From: SIAQ01 sp963767835
GTDB taxonomy: Bacteria > Planctomycetota > Planctomycetia > Gemmatales > Gemmataceae
Assembly (NCBI GenBank): GCA_963767835.1
Contig: CAVYFY010000002.1
Location: 503,212-567,211 of the forward strand
Direction of reading: 5' to 3'
DNA: 64,000 nt
Part shown: piece by piece, positions 17,906 to 28,901 of the stretch
How positions within the stretch are numbered: position 1 is the first letter of the stretch
How the letters are laid out: the number at the start of each line of letters is the position of its first letter
Translations under genes and position numbers: made by a program
The notes under the pieces: generated by a model
Told to the model about the DNA's origin: nothing
What the model saw: the letters and a program-made list of their open reading frames with translations, nothing else
Database searches by the model: none

Positions 17906-19512
17906 TCACGAAATCTGCAAGCTCGCGACCCAGGCAGCCTCTCGGGCGATTTCCTCTTCGCCCAGGCCGCTGGAGCGATGGATTTGCGCCTGCGCTGATT
18001 TGCCGCTCGTTTGATCAATGGCAGTAATTTCGATCAGGCCGTTGGCGGCGACACCGCAGCGGACCTGGACGGGCGAATTCTTGGGCAGGTTGGGCGGCAG
18101 GCCGTCAATCCAGCATTCGCCGATCAAGATGCAGGCGGCGGCCTGAACCGCCTCCCCTTGCAGCACCTTGACGCGCACCTTTGCCTGATTGTCGGAAACA
18201 GTGCGATAGACGCGCGTGGCCTCCGTGGGGAGCTGCGTGTTCTTCGGGATCAGCACGTCGTTGAGATGCTCCTTGTCTTTGCGGATTTCGATGCCGAGGC
18301 TGTGCGAGTTGACATTGATCTCAACCACGTCGCCGAGCAAATCCAGGGCGCCCCCTTCGACGGTTTTCTGGCCCATGCGCGCGGCGACGATGCCGGCGTG
18401 TAAAGCGGCGCCGCGCGCCACCACCTCGCTGACCGCCAGCGAACTATCCGGCGTTTTGCCGCTCAGTTCCGCGATCATGCGGCCGGTCATCGGCATGTGA
18501 GTCGAGCCGCCGACGAGCAGGATGCGATCGACCTGGTCCCAGGTTCGCTTGGCATGCTTGAGGACTTGTTGAGCGGTCAAGCGCGTGCGCATGAGCAAGT
18601 CGCGCGTGAGGTTCTCGAATTCGCCGCGCGTCAAGGGAACGGTCAGCACCTTGCCGGCGTGCGAGCAGGTGACGCTGGCGCGTTGCAGCTTGCTGAGGGT
18701 GCGCTTGCGCGCTCGGCGGCGGAGTTGAGGCCGGCAAGGGCGACTGGATCGGTGCGCGGGTCGGCGCCGAACTGGGCCAGGAACTTGCCGGCGACATATT
18801 CGACAATGCGATCGTCCCAGTCCTTGCCGCCCAGGCGGACATCGCCGTCGATGGCGAGGGATTCGAAGCGATGCCGGCCAAGCCGGACCAGCGTGACATC
18901 GAACGTGCCGCCCCCCAGATCATAGACCATCACCGTCTGTTCCCGGATTGGCAATGGGCCGTCCCGTAGGTCGGTCTTTCCAGGCTGACGCGCCCGGCCG
19001 TCAGGCTGGAAAGCCTGACCTACATCTTGCTGAAATGAATACGCCAGGGCGGCGGCGGTCGGCTCGTCGAGAATGTCCAGCACGTCGAGCCCGGCGATGC
19101 GCCCGGCGTCCTTCGTCGCCTTGCGGCGCGTGTCGTCGAAGTAGGCGGGCACCGTGATGACTACTTTGCCGATCGGCCCGATGCGGCGCTGGGCGTCCTG
19201 GGCCAATTTCTTGAGGATAATGGCCGCCAGCGTTTCGGGGCGAAATTCCCGCCCCGCCACCGTTTGCGCGAATTTGGCATGCCCCATGGAACGCTTGATG
19301 AGCAAGGCGACGCGCTCGGGCAATTCCAGAGCGACATCACGCGCCGCCTGCCCGACCACCGCGCAATTCTCCTCGATCAGCACCGCGCTCGGCGTCAGCA
19401 TTTCGCCGTCCAGGTTCGGCAACGTGACGGCCTGCCCGCGGTCATCCAGCGTGGCGATGGCGGAAAAAGTGGTCCCCAAATCAATGCCGACCAATTTACC
19501 AGATGCTGCCAT
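17906..19512 (-). pseudogene. Hsp70-family chaperone (DnaK paralogue), frameshifted near 18693
   Basis: The N-terminal ATPase has all Hsp70 signatures: GIDLGTTFSAIA, VITVPAYFDDTRRKATKDAG, LDEPTAAALAYSF and VYDLGGGTFDVTLV. The C-terminal part continues with RILLVGGSTHMPMTGRMIAE, the substrate-binding-like NSHSLGIEIRK and PTEATRVYRTVSDNQ. It is short (about 535 residues) and lacks the full DnaK lid, so it is an accessory paralogue. One base is missing in GCGCGCAAGCGC near 18693, where AERAKRTLSKLQ should be read. A palindromic repeat (18966-19023) adds about 26 in-frame residues after the AYSFQQ segment. No grpE or dnaJ is adjacent. Confidence 0.88.
18966..19023. repeat. Perfect-type palindrome inside the Hsp70 gene
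   Basis: GTAGGTCGGTCTTTCCAGGC and the complementary arm GCTGGAAAGCCTGACCTAC flank a short GC-rich centre; overall about 24 bp per arm with few mismatches. It is translated (GQAFQPDGRARQPGKTDLRD) between the DEPTAAALAYSF motif and the next conserved strand, where other Hsp70s have no insert. Confidence 0.8.
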
Positions 19513-19664
19513 GGGAAGCGACCAGTGCGGAGATTTGCGCGGTTGTTCGACGGTTTCATTGTACCAGAGGGCGTTACCAATGGGTATTCGTTTAGCGTTC
19601 GTAGCATCCCCCGCGATGCGCGTTGAAAGGATCGCGTGGGCTGCTGCGAACAGTGAACGAATTG

Positions 19665-20735
19665 CTATTCGCCCCGCAGCGTTGTCTGATTGGCTACCGG
19701 CGTGACGCGGAAATCGAGTTCCTTGCGGGCGCAGCGGCGTTCGTTGGGGATCGTCTCATCGAAGATTTGCAAGATGAGCTTGTACGTCCCCGCCGGAATC
19801 GGCGGCACGTAAAAACTGAAGTTGCCGTGGTAATCGTTGAGGCAGGCGCTGCGGCGGTAGGTCGTCTTCTTTTCGTCGAAACGCAATGGCGGGCCGACTC
19901 TCTTATTGTTTGAATCGCGCAATTCCAGCGAGCAGGCCAGCTTGGTTAGGTACATTCCGTCCTTTCCCTTCACGCTGGCGAAGTTCTTCAATTCGACATA
20001 GATCTGCACCAGCTCGCCGGGACGGTCATTCGTGGCATTGAGGAACGCATAATTGTCAGGCAAGGGATCGTAATTGCCGAACCCCTTGATGTCCCTACAG
20101 AATTGCATACGGGCGACGAGGAGCTCGCAGCGATTGCGCAAGATGGCCCGAAGGCCTTCGAGCTGACTTTCCAACATGTTGATATCCGCCGACGAGACCT
20201 TGTTAATCGAGGTCTTGCCGAACAGCGTCAAGATCGGCATGATGCGAATGAAGAGTTCCTGGGTTTCCTCGTCGTAAGCTCGCAGCGCATCGATCGCTTC
20301 CTGATGCCGTCCCTCCATCATAAGCTGGCCGGCCAGAACGAAGGGCGCCAGCTCACTTTTCCTGTTGATCGGCGCCGGCGGCGGCGGTCCTTGCGCGGCC
20401 GCCTTTTGGATTCCATTCGGCTCGAACAGCGGCTCGATGTTCACCATGCCGCTCGCTGGGCTCCGCTTGGCCGGATCCACACCCATGGCGCTCGGGTCCA
20501 CAAGCGGGATCGCGACGGGCGGCGGACCGACCGCCAACTTCTCCGGTGGCCGCGGTTCTTGAAAACCTGGCGCAGTGATCGTGGGCTTATCCTTTTCGGG
20601 CTGCGGGCCTTCCCAATCGCGCTGATCGGAGACTTTCCTCGGCGATTCGATGGCCGAGCCGCCACCGAAAAGCGCACAACCAGGCAAGAATGCCAAAAGA
20701 ACCAGCCAGAAGAGTGACTGTGCTGACTGCCGCAC
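19665..20735 (-). CDS. Lipoprotein of unknown function
   Basis: 356 residues with start GTG at 20735: VRQSAQSLFWLVLLAFLPGC is a signal peptide with lipobox LPGC. After a Pro-rich linker (30-120) follows a helical segment (LAPFVLAGQLMMEGRHQEAI) and a C-terminal beta domain (FSFYVPPIPAGTYKLILQIF, DEKKTTYRRSACLNDYHGN). No known domain was recognised. The upstream in-frame ATG at 20915 would give a long non-signal extension and is rejected. Confidence 0.65.
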   Translation of the reverse strand: MRQSAQSLFWLVLLAFLPGCALFGGGSAIESPRKVSDQRDWEGPQPEKDKPTITAPGFQEPRPPEKLAVGPPPVAIPLVDPSAMGVDPAKRSPASGMVNIEPLFEPNGIQKAAAQGPPPPAPINRKSELAPFVLAGQLMMEGRHQEAIDALRAYDEETQELFIRIMPILTLFGKTSINKVSSADINMLESQLEGLRAILRNRCELLVARMQFCRDIKGFGNYDPLPDNYAFLNATNDRPGELVQIYVELKNFASVKGKDGMYLTKLACSLELRDSNNKRVGPPLRFDEKKTTYRRSACLNDYHGNFSFYVPPIPAGTYKLILQIFDETIPNERRCARKELDFRVTPVANQTTLRGE

Positions 20736-21193
20736 GAGAGAAACCTCAGTGTCCGCGAACCGTCCGCGCTTTTTGCGCAAGGCGGAGGGGTGATAGCGGC
20801 AGCAGGGGGAAACGTCAAGCGGTTCTGGTCTGCGGCTCGCATCGGGTGCGACCGACTTTTCTGGAAGGCACCAACCCAAGATGGGGCACATACCCATCGG
20901 CCGTGGGTAGCGCAATTCACCAAAAAACGAGGAAATTTTGCGGTTTCAGCCCACATACCCACGAGCACGGGGGATACATCCTCAGAGACCTGGGCTACCT
21001 CCTCGCGTCTCATCTTTTCCAGCCTGATGCAGCTTGCCTGGGCTTGTGGTCTCGTCAAAATGCGTCGCGGCGCGAACCCTGGTAACGAGCCTGCGTTTGT
21101 GACGATGCCGAAGGCCCAACGCGGAAATCGGATTGATCCGCGCCGCACCTTCGGGGTAGAATGCTGCGCAACCACAGGGCAGGAGGCCCGAGC
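20736..21193. other. Intergenic region between divergent genes
   Basis: 458 bp that must hold promoters for the lipoprotein (leftward) and the toroid-type gene (rightward). Frames crossing it on both strands have no family resemblance. No RNA gene or strong hairpin was seen. Confidence 0.5.
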
Positions 21194-22461
21194 ATGCGAA
21201 AATCTCTGGCGGTTTGGCTCATTATTCTCGTCGCAAGCGCGGGAATGCTTTTTCACACGCAAGCGCAGCCGCCGCCGCAGCCCATCGCCCCCCCGATGGC
21301 GGCGCGCGCCCATGCCGAGAAGGTCAAGCCCCGTCACGGGGACAAGCTGCCCGACCAGGCCCAGGCGATCTTTTTCAGCGCCCATCGCGCTTTGGAATGG
21401 CTCAAGCTGACGAACAAGCCGGATGGGCGTTTCGTGTACGGATTTCAGCCGGCGTTGCGCGTGCAGCTGGACGGGGACAATTTTCAAAGTCAGGCAGGGG
21501 CAACCCTGGCCCTGGCCCGCGCCTCCCGCTATTTCCGCGACGAACGCGGCGCCGCCATCGCCCGCCAGGCGGTCCTCGCGCTCTGGGAACTGGAAACGAC
21601 CGCCGATCCGAAAGACCCCACGCTTCGTTTCACCGCCGCGCCGCCGAACGTCGTCGAACGTCTCTCCAGCAATGGCCTGATCATCTCCGCAATTGCCGAA
21701 TCCGCCGACACCCCTGCCAAGGACCTCCTCGACCATGCCGAGCAACTCTGCAATTACCTTCGGCAACAGCAAAAAGCGGACGGTATGCTGTTCGTGACGG
21801 TTGGCGCAACTGTCCTCAAGAGCGGCTCGGCCGAGATCGATGCGGATCGCGCCGGCTGGGCGCTGCAAGGCATCATACGCAGCCAAAAGCATCGCCCGGC
21901 CGCCTGGAAGCTCGACATGCTGCGCCGCGCCGCGCCGCTTATCACGCCGCGTGGACGCAAAACAAAAACCGGGCCACCGTGTGCAGCCACACGCCCGCCT
22001 ATGCCGAAGCGTATGCCCAGACCAAGGACGCCGACTTCGCCCAGACCGTGTTCGCCATGAACGACTGGCTGATCGGGCTGCAATATCGCGAGGAATTCGA
22101 TTCGCCGCGCAAGCACTGGAACGGCGGCTTCCGCCGATTCAGCGAGGGCAAGCCGGAGCAAACGACGCCCGACATCAGCTCGGCCCGCTGCGCCGAAAGC
22201 CTGGCGGAAGCGTGTCGCGTCGCCCGCCTGATGGGCGATTTGCCGCGCTATGAACGCTATGAGCGCGCGCTCTTGCACAGCCTGCACTTCTTGATGTCGC
22301 TGCAATATACGGGCGCCAAGACGCAGCATTTCGTCGAGTCGTTTCGCCCATTGATCCTTGGCGCTTTTCATGCCTCACACCAGGACGGCAACATCCGCAT
22401 CGACTACACGCAGCACTCGGTGGCAGCCATGGTGCAGTATCTCGATGCAGTTGTGGAATGA
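21194..22461 (+). pseudogene. Secreted alpha/alpha-toroid-like protein, frameshifted near 21940
   Basis: ATG 21194 follows a perfect AGGAGG. A signal peptide (LAVWLIILVASAGMLFHTQA) is followed by repeated helical hairpins with aromatic-rich QAIFFSAHRALEWLKLT and DGRFVYGFQPAL, then, after a one-base deletion near 21940 (CCGCTTATCACGCC), RATVCSHTPAYAEAYAQTKD, MNDWLIGLQYREE and HWNGGFRRF. The layout recalls terpene-cyclase/prenyltransferase or glycosidase (alpha/alpha)6 barrels, but no catalytic motif is certain. With the base restored, about 422 residues. Family assignment is tentative. Confidence 0.6.
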
Positions 22462-22613
22462 ATTGCAAGCCCAGCTCCGAGCCCCTCGGATGGTGGAAAG
22501 CATCCCAGGGATTCACCCTGGCCTTGGCGATGGTTTTCAGCGGAATATACTGCCTTTTTCGTGCGCTTGCGGCGCGTGACCGCGAGACGGCGGCAGAGAT
22601 CGGTTAAGTGCTC

Positions 22614-23636
22614 ATGAACGAAGAACGACCCCCATCTGCGCGGCCGCGCTGTCGAACCCTCACGGGAGTGCGCGTCCTGGCGACCGGCAGCTATGTGCCC
22701 GACGCCGTCGTCACCAACGATCATCTCCACCAACGGCTCGGCTTCGATTCCGACTGGATTGTCAAACGCACCGGGATTCTCGAACGCCGGCATGTCCTCG
22801 CGCATCAAGCGACCAGCGATTTGTGCTACGAAGCGGCGCGCCGCTGCATCGACGCCGCCGGCGTCAAGACCTCGGACATCGATCTGTTGCTGCTGGCCAC
22901 CTTCACGCCCGACATGTCGTTCCCCTCAACGGCGTGCATCGTGCAGGACCAGCTCAAGCTCAATTGCCCCGCGGTCGATCTGCAAGCGGCATGCGCCGGC
23001 TTCATGTACGCCCTGATCACCGGCGCGGCCTATGTCGCGTCCGGCGCCAGTGATCTGGCACTCATCATCGGCGGCGACGCCAACTCGCGCGTCATCAATC
23101 CCAACGACATCAAGACCTACCCGCTCTTCGGCGACGGCGCCGGCGCCATCCTCTTGACGCGGGGCCGACCCGATCAGGGCATCCTCAGCTACAGCCTCGG
23201 CGCCGATGGATCGGGCGGCGATCTCTTGAGCCGGCCCGCGTGCGGCAGCCGCATGCCGCCGACGCCCGAACTTTTGCAAAAGGGCCTGCACTATCTCTAC
23301 ATGGATGGCCGCGCCGTCTTCCGTTGGGCCGTCGCGATCATGTGCGACACCATCCAGGATGTGATGGACCACAGCGGCTACACCCCCGATCAGGTCAACC
23401 TCTATCTGCCGCACCAGGCCAACATCCGCATCATCAATGCTGCCATCGACGTCTTGCACATCCCGCGCAGCCGCGTCTTCAACAATCTCGAACGCTACGG
23501 CAACACCTCCGCCGGCTCCATTCCGCTGGTCCTCGACGAAGCCATGCAGGAAAACCGCATCAAGCCGAATGACCTCGTCTGCCTGAGCGGCTTCGGGGCC
23601 GGCCTGGCTTGGGGTACGGCCTTGATGCGATGGTAG
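22614..23636 (+). CDS. fabH: Beta-ketoacyl-ACP synthase III family protein
   Basis: 340 residues. The thiolase-fold triad is complete: Cys127 in LQAACAGFMYAL, His267 in LPHQANIRII and Asn297 in YGNTSAGSIP; GDGAGAILL and the C-terminal GFGAGLAWGTALMRW are also typical. It condenses acetyl- or acyl-CoA with malonyl-ACP to start fatty acid synthesis. No other fab genes adjoin it, so it may be a second KASIII with its own starter preference. GTG 22608 is an alternative start; neither has a strong ribosome-binding site. Confidence 0.9.
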   Translation: MNEERPPSARPRCRTLTGVRVLATGSYVPDAVVTNDHLHQRLGFDSDWIVKRTGILERRHVLAHQATSDLCYEAARRCIDAAGVKTSDIDLLLLATFTPDMSFPSTACIVQDQLKLNCPAVDLQAACAGFMYALITGAAYVASGASDLALIIGGDANSRVINPNDIKTYPLFGDGAGAILLTRGRPDQGILSYSLGADGSGGDLLSRPACGSRMPPTPELLQKGLHYLYMDGRAVFRWAVAIMCDTIQDVMDHSGYTPDQVNLYLPHQANIRIINAAIDVLHIPRSRVFNNLERYGNTSAGSIPLVLDEAMQENRIKPNDLVCLSGFGAGLAWGTALMRW

Positions 23637-23895
23637 AACTCTTTCTGAATCCAGTAGTTCCAAATCCACCACGGATCGAGCGCGGGGCCATCGTTTGTTG
23701 TCGATCCCAAGGCGGCAAATCAAGCTCCCTCCACGAATCGCCTCTAAAGTTCCAAGATTTCGCTTGAATTCTTGCCGCGATTGGCCGATAAAACGAGAGG
23801 TAACAAACGGTCCGCCGAGACATACGCTTTCCCCCCTTTGAAAGCGCCTGATGATGGGGATGGAGTTCCCCGATACCCGTCCATTGAGGACTGAT

Positions 23896-23961
23896 AACTC
23901 CTACTTGGCCTGCAAAGGCGGTAGGAGTTTTTTCCTATAACCGCCGCGAGGCGGTTTTTTT
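23896..23961 (+). terminator. Tandem rho-independent terminators
   Basis: First hairpin: AACTCCTAC (23896-23904) with GTAGGAGTT (23921-23929) and a T-run to 23933. Second: AACCGCC, loop GCGA, GGCGGTT (23939-23956), then T's to 23961. They stop rightward transcription before the RND operon. The rest of the gap 23637-23990 holds no gene. Confidence 0.85.
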
Positions 23962-23990
23962 GTTGGTGCTCACATCGAAAGGCATCGTCG

Positions 23991-26900
23991 ATGAACGTGA
24001 TCGATTTCGCGCTGAATCGGCCGAAAACCGTCATGGTGGCCATGGTCGCAATCGCCCTGGGCAGCGTGTTCGCGGCCTCGCGCATGCGGACGGACGTCTT
24101 CCCAGAACTGAATATGCCGATCATTTACGTCGCCCAAGCCTATGGCGGCATGGACTCGGCCCAGATGGAAGGCCTGATTGCCAACTACTACGAGTATGCG
24201 TTCCTCTACATGAACGGCATCGACCACGTGGAGACCAGGAACATCCAGAATATGACCCTGGTCAAACTCTATTTTCATCCCGGCACCGACATGGCCCAGG
24301 CGATGGCGGAATCGGCCATCTACGCTAACCGGGCGAAGGCTTATTTTCCGCCCGGCACGGTGAACCCTTTCATCCTCCGCCTGGATGCCAGCAGCGTACC
24401 CGTGTCGTATCTGGTGCTGTCCAGCGAGACACGGAGCATCAGCGAGTTGTCCGATGCGATGCTCTTCAAGATTCGACCGATCCTGGCAAGCCTGCCCGGC
24501 GCCTCAGCGCCACAGCCCTTCGGCGGCAGCTTGCGAACAATCGTCGTGCATCTCGACCCCGATGCTTTGCGCAGATATCGCCTTTCGCCGCAGGAAGTTT
24601 CCGAGGCTCTCAGCAAGGGGAATACCATCACGCCGTCGGGCGATGCCCGGATCAAGGACATGATGCCGATCGTGTCGATCAACTCGCTGGTTGTCGATCC
24701 ACAGGATTTGGGCAAGATTGCGATAAAGCCTGGCCAGAGCATTTACCTACGCGACCTGGGCCGGGTGGAGGACAGTTCCGATGTTCCCTTTGGCTGGGCT
24801 TTGGTCCAAGGCCGGCGCTCGATCTACATGCCGATCAACAAGACAGCCGAGGCATCCACCCTCACCGTGGTCGGCGAACTGCGGGACAATCTCGACCGCA
24901 TGCGGAAGGCGTTGCCGGAGGACGTGAAGCTGACGTTGGAATTCGATCAGTCACCGTATGTCACGGGGGCGATCGGCGGCGTGGTCGAGGAATCGGCGCT
25001 CGGGGCGCTCCTGACCGGGCTGATGGTCTTGTTGTTCCTGCGCGATTGGCGCAGCGTCATTGTGGTTGTGCTCACGATCCCGCTGGCATTGATGGGGGCC
25101 GTGTTCGGGCTTTGGATCGCGGGTCAAACGATCAACCTGATGACGCTGGGCGGCCTGTCCTTGGCCGTCGGCATCTTGGTGGATGAGGCGACAGTTGTCA
25201 TCGAGAACATCCATACACAAATGGGCAAGCCGCAATCGATCGCCCGCGCCGTTTTGATCGGCACCACGGAAACGACGGTGCCGAACATGCTGGCGATGTT
25301 GTGCATCCTGGCCGTGTTCGTGCCGTCTTTCTTGATGGAGGGGGCGGCGCGCGGCCTGTTTGTGCCGCTGGCGATTTCGGTCGGCTTCGCCATGGTCACC
25401 GCATTCATCTTGTCGATCACGTTTGTCCCCGTGCTTGTCGATCTGGCTGCTGCGACATTCCCATGCTGACGTCCACGGCAGGCTCCCCGCACCGTATTGG
25501 TTCCTTCAGTGGCTGGAGCGATTCACGTTCATTCGGTTCCAAGGTCGTTATTCCTTGCTCCTATCGCGGGTATTGATTTGGCGATGGATTCTGCTTCCCA
25601 CGTACGTCGTGGTTGCCGCACTGGTGCTTGCCTTGGTGGGCAGTCAGGTGGGCTGGGAAATCGCGCCGCAGGTCGATTCGGGACAGTTTCAGATGCGGAT
25701 TCGGGCGCCGTCGGGCACGCGCTTGGAGCTTAACGAGAAGATCACGCGCGAGGCGCTGGACATCATCAAGAAAAAGGTCGGACCGGAAAACATCGAGATG
25801 TCGGTGGCCTACGTCGGCGTGACGGCGCCGACATACACCGTCAACGCCATCTACTTGTGGACCGGCGGCGTCGATCAGTCGGTCATGCGAATCTCCCTTC
25901 GCAAGGACAGCGGCCTACGCGTCGCCGAGTTGAAGGAAGATCTGCGCAAGGAACTGCCCGAGCGTTTGGTGCCCTGGCTCGCTCAGCGCCTGGAGACCGA
26001 TTATGATTACTCCCCGGCCCAGGCAATAGGGCGCGCGTCCCAAATAAAATTCTCGTTCGAGCCGGCCGACGTGGTCAACCAGGTCATGAGTTTCGGCTCG
26101 CCCACGCCGGTGGAAGTCGTGGTGACCGGGCCGAACCTGGCGGTCAATCAGGCTCATGCCCAAAAAATCTTTGCTGGCCTCAAGCAAATCGAATCGTTGC
26201 GCGATCTTCAATTCGGGCAAGTCATGGATTATCCGCGCATCCGCGTGGAGGTGGACCGGGAACGGATCGGCTTCGCGAAGCTGACGGTGGCGGACGCGGC
26301 CAACGCCATGATCGCCGCCACCTCGTCCAGCCGCTACATGGTCCCGGTCTTCTGGGCCGATCCCAAGAGCGGCATCGGCTATCAAGTGCAGCTCGAAGTG
26401 CCTCCTGCCCGCATCAATTCGTTTGACGAAGTGGGCATGATCCCGATCAAGCCGCAATCCGGCGGGGGCCAAATCCTGATGCGCGACATGGCCCGCATCA
26501 AGGCAGGGACCATGCCGGAAGAATATTCCCGCCTCAACCAAAAACGTTACATCAGTATCTCCGCCAATATCGAGGGGGAGGACCTGGGCCGTGTCAGCGC
26601 GAAATTGGAGCAGGCGATAGCGGAAGCCGGCGAATTGCCCCGCGGCGTCGAGGTGGAGATTCGCGGGCAGGTGACACCGATGTTGCAGATGTTCCGCGGG
26701 CTGGCGGTCGGCATGGGCCTGGCCGTGGTCGCCGTCTTCTTGATGCTGGCGGCATATTTTCAATCCGTGCGTTTGGCCGTCGTGGCGACAGCCACGACGC
26801 CGGCGGTGGTCGCCGGCGTCGCCGTGGTGCTCTTCATCACCAATACCACGCTCAATATTGAATCGTTCATGGGAGCCATCATGTGCGTCGGCGTCGCCGT

Positions 26901-27308
26901 CGCCAACGCGATCTTGCTGGTAACCTTCGCCGAACGAAACCGCCAAAAGGGAGAAACGTCGTTGCACGCGGCCCTCAGCGGCGCGCGCGAACGTCTGCGC
27001 CCATCTTGATGACAAGTTGCGCCATGATCGCCGGCATGGTCCCGATGGCGCTCGGCATGGGCGAAGGCGGCGAGCAAACCGCGCCGCTGGGCCGAGCGGT
27101 CATCGGCGGGCTGGCGGCTGCCACTTTCGCCACGCTCCTGATTCTGCCGGCAATTTTCGCGATTGTGCTAGGCAAGAGCAAAGTGCAGTCCGCGTCCATT
27201 CATCCTGACAACCCGGAAAGCGCCTATTTTTCTCCGTCGGCAGCGAGTTCTCATGCCAGGGACTCCATCGACGCGGCCCGAGCCATCCACCATGCGAAAG
27301 AGGAATAA
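23991..27308 (+). pseudogene. RND efflux permease (AcrB/HAE1 type), two single-base shifts
   Basis: About 1105 residues when joined. Inner-membrane proton-driven pump with the RND layout: first helix VMVAMVAIALGSVFAASRM, porter domain, helices 2-6 including LALMGAVFGLWIAGQTINL and the proton-relay region GILVDEATVVIENIH (the usual DD is DE), second porter domain, helices 8-12 with GMGLAVVAVFLMLAAYF and SFMGAIMCVGVAVANAILL. The frame breaks near 25435 (extra base in GTGCTTGTCG, before IWLLRH) and near 27001 (missing C before ILMTSCAMIAGMVPMALGMG). It is the first gene of a tripartite pump; its stop lies 1 bp before the adaptor's ATG. Confidence 0.9.
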
Positions 27309-27309
27309 C

Positions 27310-28794
27310 ATGAGCGCTATACTGACAAAGAGCCACGCACGAAGCAAGCGGCCGTTCGCTGCACACCGCTTACTTCGTGCGCGGCTCCTTATCGTAATCT
27401 TGCTTGGAGCCGGCGCAACCGGATGCCACCATCGCAAATCACGAGAGGCGCCCGCCGCGGAGGTTCCCGCCGTCACCATCGTGACACCGCTCAAGCAACC
27501 CCTGAAGCGCACGATCTTGCAACCCGGTTTCGCCAGAGCCTATGAGCAAACGCCGATCTATTCCCGCGTCGCCGGTTACGTGGGGGATGTTCCCGGCAAC
27601 AAGGACAAAGACGACAAACACATTGCCGACATCGGCGATGAAGTGAAGAAGGGGAGACCGCTGGCAACATTGTGGGTTCCCGAATTGGAAAAAGCCCTCA
27701 ACTCGAAGATCGCGCGCGTCAGCCAGGCCGAGGCGCAGGTCAAACAGGCCGTGGCGACATTCGAGGCAGCCAAAGCGAATGTGGAGACGACCAAGGCCAA
27801 CGTTCTCGAAGCTTACGCCGCCATCGCGCGCGGCGAGGCCGAATACAAGCGTTGGACCGCCGAACTCGAACGGGGCAAACGATTGCAGACCGGCCTGGTT
27901 TACGACAAGCAAACGCTCGATGAGGTCACGTTTCAAAAAGAGGCGGCCCACGCCGGATGGGAGCAAGCCAAGGCCAAGCATGTCTCGTCCGAGGCGAGCG
28001 CTTTAGAGAGCGTGGCCAGGCGAGACAAGGCCGAAGCCGACGTCATTGCAGCCGAGGAGAGCCTGCGGGTCGCCAAGGCAGACCGCGACCAATCGAAGGT
28101 TTGGTTCGATTACCGCGTGATCCGAGCGCCTTACGACTGCGTGGTCACGCAGCGCAATGTCCACACCGGGCACTTCCTGCAGGTTTCCTCCTCCGGCAGC
28201 ACCAACAAATCCGCCGAGCCCATTTTCAATGTGGTTCGCATGGACATCCTGCGCATCAACGTCCAGGTTCCCGAACATGACGCGCCTTTGGTGAAAGCCG
28301 GAGACCAAGCCGCGATCACATTCCAGGGTTTGAAGGATGAGCAGATCATCGGCAAGGTCACCCGCACCACCGATGTCCTGGACATGGAAGCGCACACATT
28401 ACGGGTTGAAATTTGGCTTCACAACACGCGCCTCCCCAATGGCAAATGGAAGCTGATGCCCGGTATGTACGTCAATTCCGCCATCAAGGTGGAAACGCCA
28501 AAAGTCTGGACGCTGCCGACCGATGCGGTCTTCACGGACGGGGAAAAAAGTTACTGTTTCATCGTCGATCAAGAAACCGGCAAAGCGATGAAAACCGCTC
28601 TGCAAATCGGCGTCAAGAATGATTCGTTGGCGGAAGTGATGAAGAAGCAAGTTAGATCGCAGCGAGCAAAGAACCAAGCGTGGGAGGATTTCACGGGTCT
28701 GGAGCGGATCGTCGCCGCCAATCCGGAGTCGCTGATCGATGGACAAGTGGTCACGGTGGCGGCGCCAAAGAATACGCCGCCCGGTCACGATTGA
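27310..28794 (+). CDS. RND efflux periplasmic adaptor (membrane fusion protein)
   Basis: 494 residues. ATG 27310 follows AGAGGAATAAC. A lipobox (LLGAGATGC) indicates a lipoprotein. The structure is barrel-hairpin-barrel: biotinyl-lipoyl halves (YSRVAGYVGDV and FDYRVIRAPYDCVVTQRNVH), a long alpha-helical hairpin (about 130-265) rich in Ala/Lys/Glu, and the beta-barrel with GKVTRTTDVLDMEAHTLRVE and MPGMYVNSAIKV. It links the permease upstream with the TolC-type channel downstream. Confidence 0.9.
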   Translation: MSAILTKSHARSKRPFAAHRLLRARLLIVILLGAGATGCHHRKSREAPAAEVPAVTIVTPLKQPLKRTILQPGFARAYEQTPIYSRVAGYVGDVPGNKDKDDKHIADIGDEVKKGRPLATLWVPELEKALNSKIARVSQAEAQVKQAVATFEAAKANVETTKANVLEAYAAIARGEAEYKRWTAELERGKRLQTGLVYDKQTLDEVTFQKEAAHAGWEQAKAKHVSSEASALESVARRDKAEADVIAAEESLRVAKADRDQSKVWFDYRVIRAPYDCVVTQRNVHTGHFLQVSSSGSTNKSAEPIFNVVRMDILRINVQVPEHDAPLVKAGDQAAITFQGLKDEQIIGKVTRTTDVLDMEAHTLRVEIWLHNTRLPNGKWKLMPGMYVNSAIKVETPKVWTLPTDAVFTDGEKSYCFIVDQETGKAMKTALQIGVKNDSLAEVMKKQVRSQRAKNQAWEDFTGLERIVAANPESLIDGQVVTVAAPKNTPPGHD

Positions 28795-28901
28795 CGCCAA
28801 CCGTCAGCAACTTGCCCAGATTCGTTGTTTTCGTGCATCATTCCATCCGGAATAGTCGATAAAGTCGATACGTCGGATTCAATGGCATTGAGGCGGTCAA
28901 G

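Noticed and set aside
20441..21892. A 483-codon minus-strand frame spanning a divergent promoter region
   Set aside because: It overlaps the toroid-like gene and the lipoprotein gene, whose signal peptides and ribosome-binding sites are clear.
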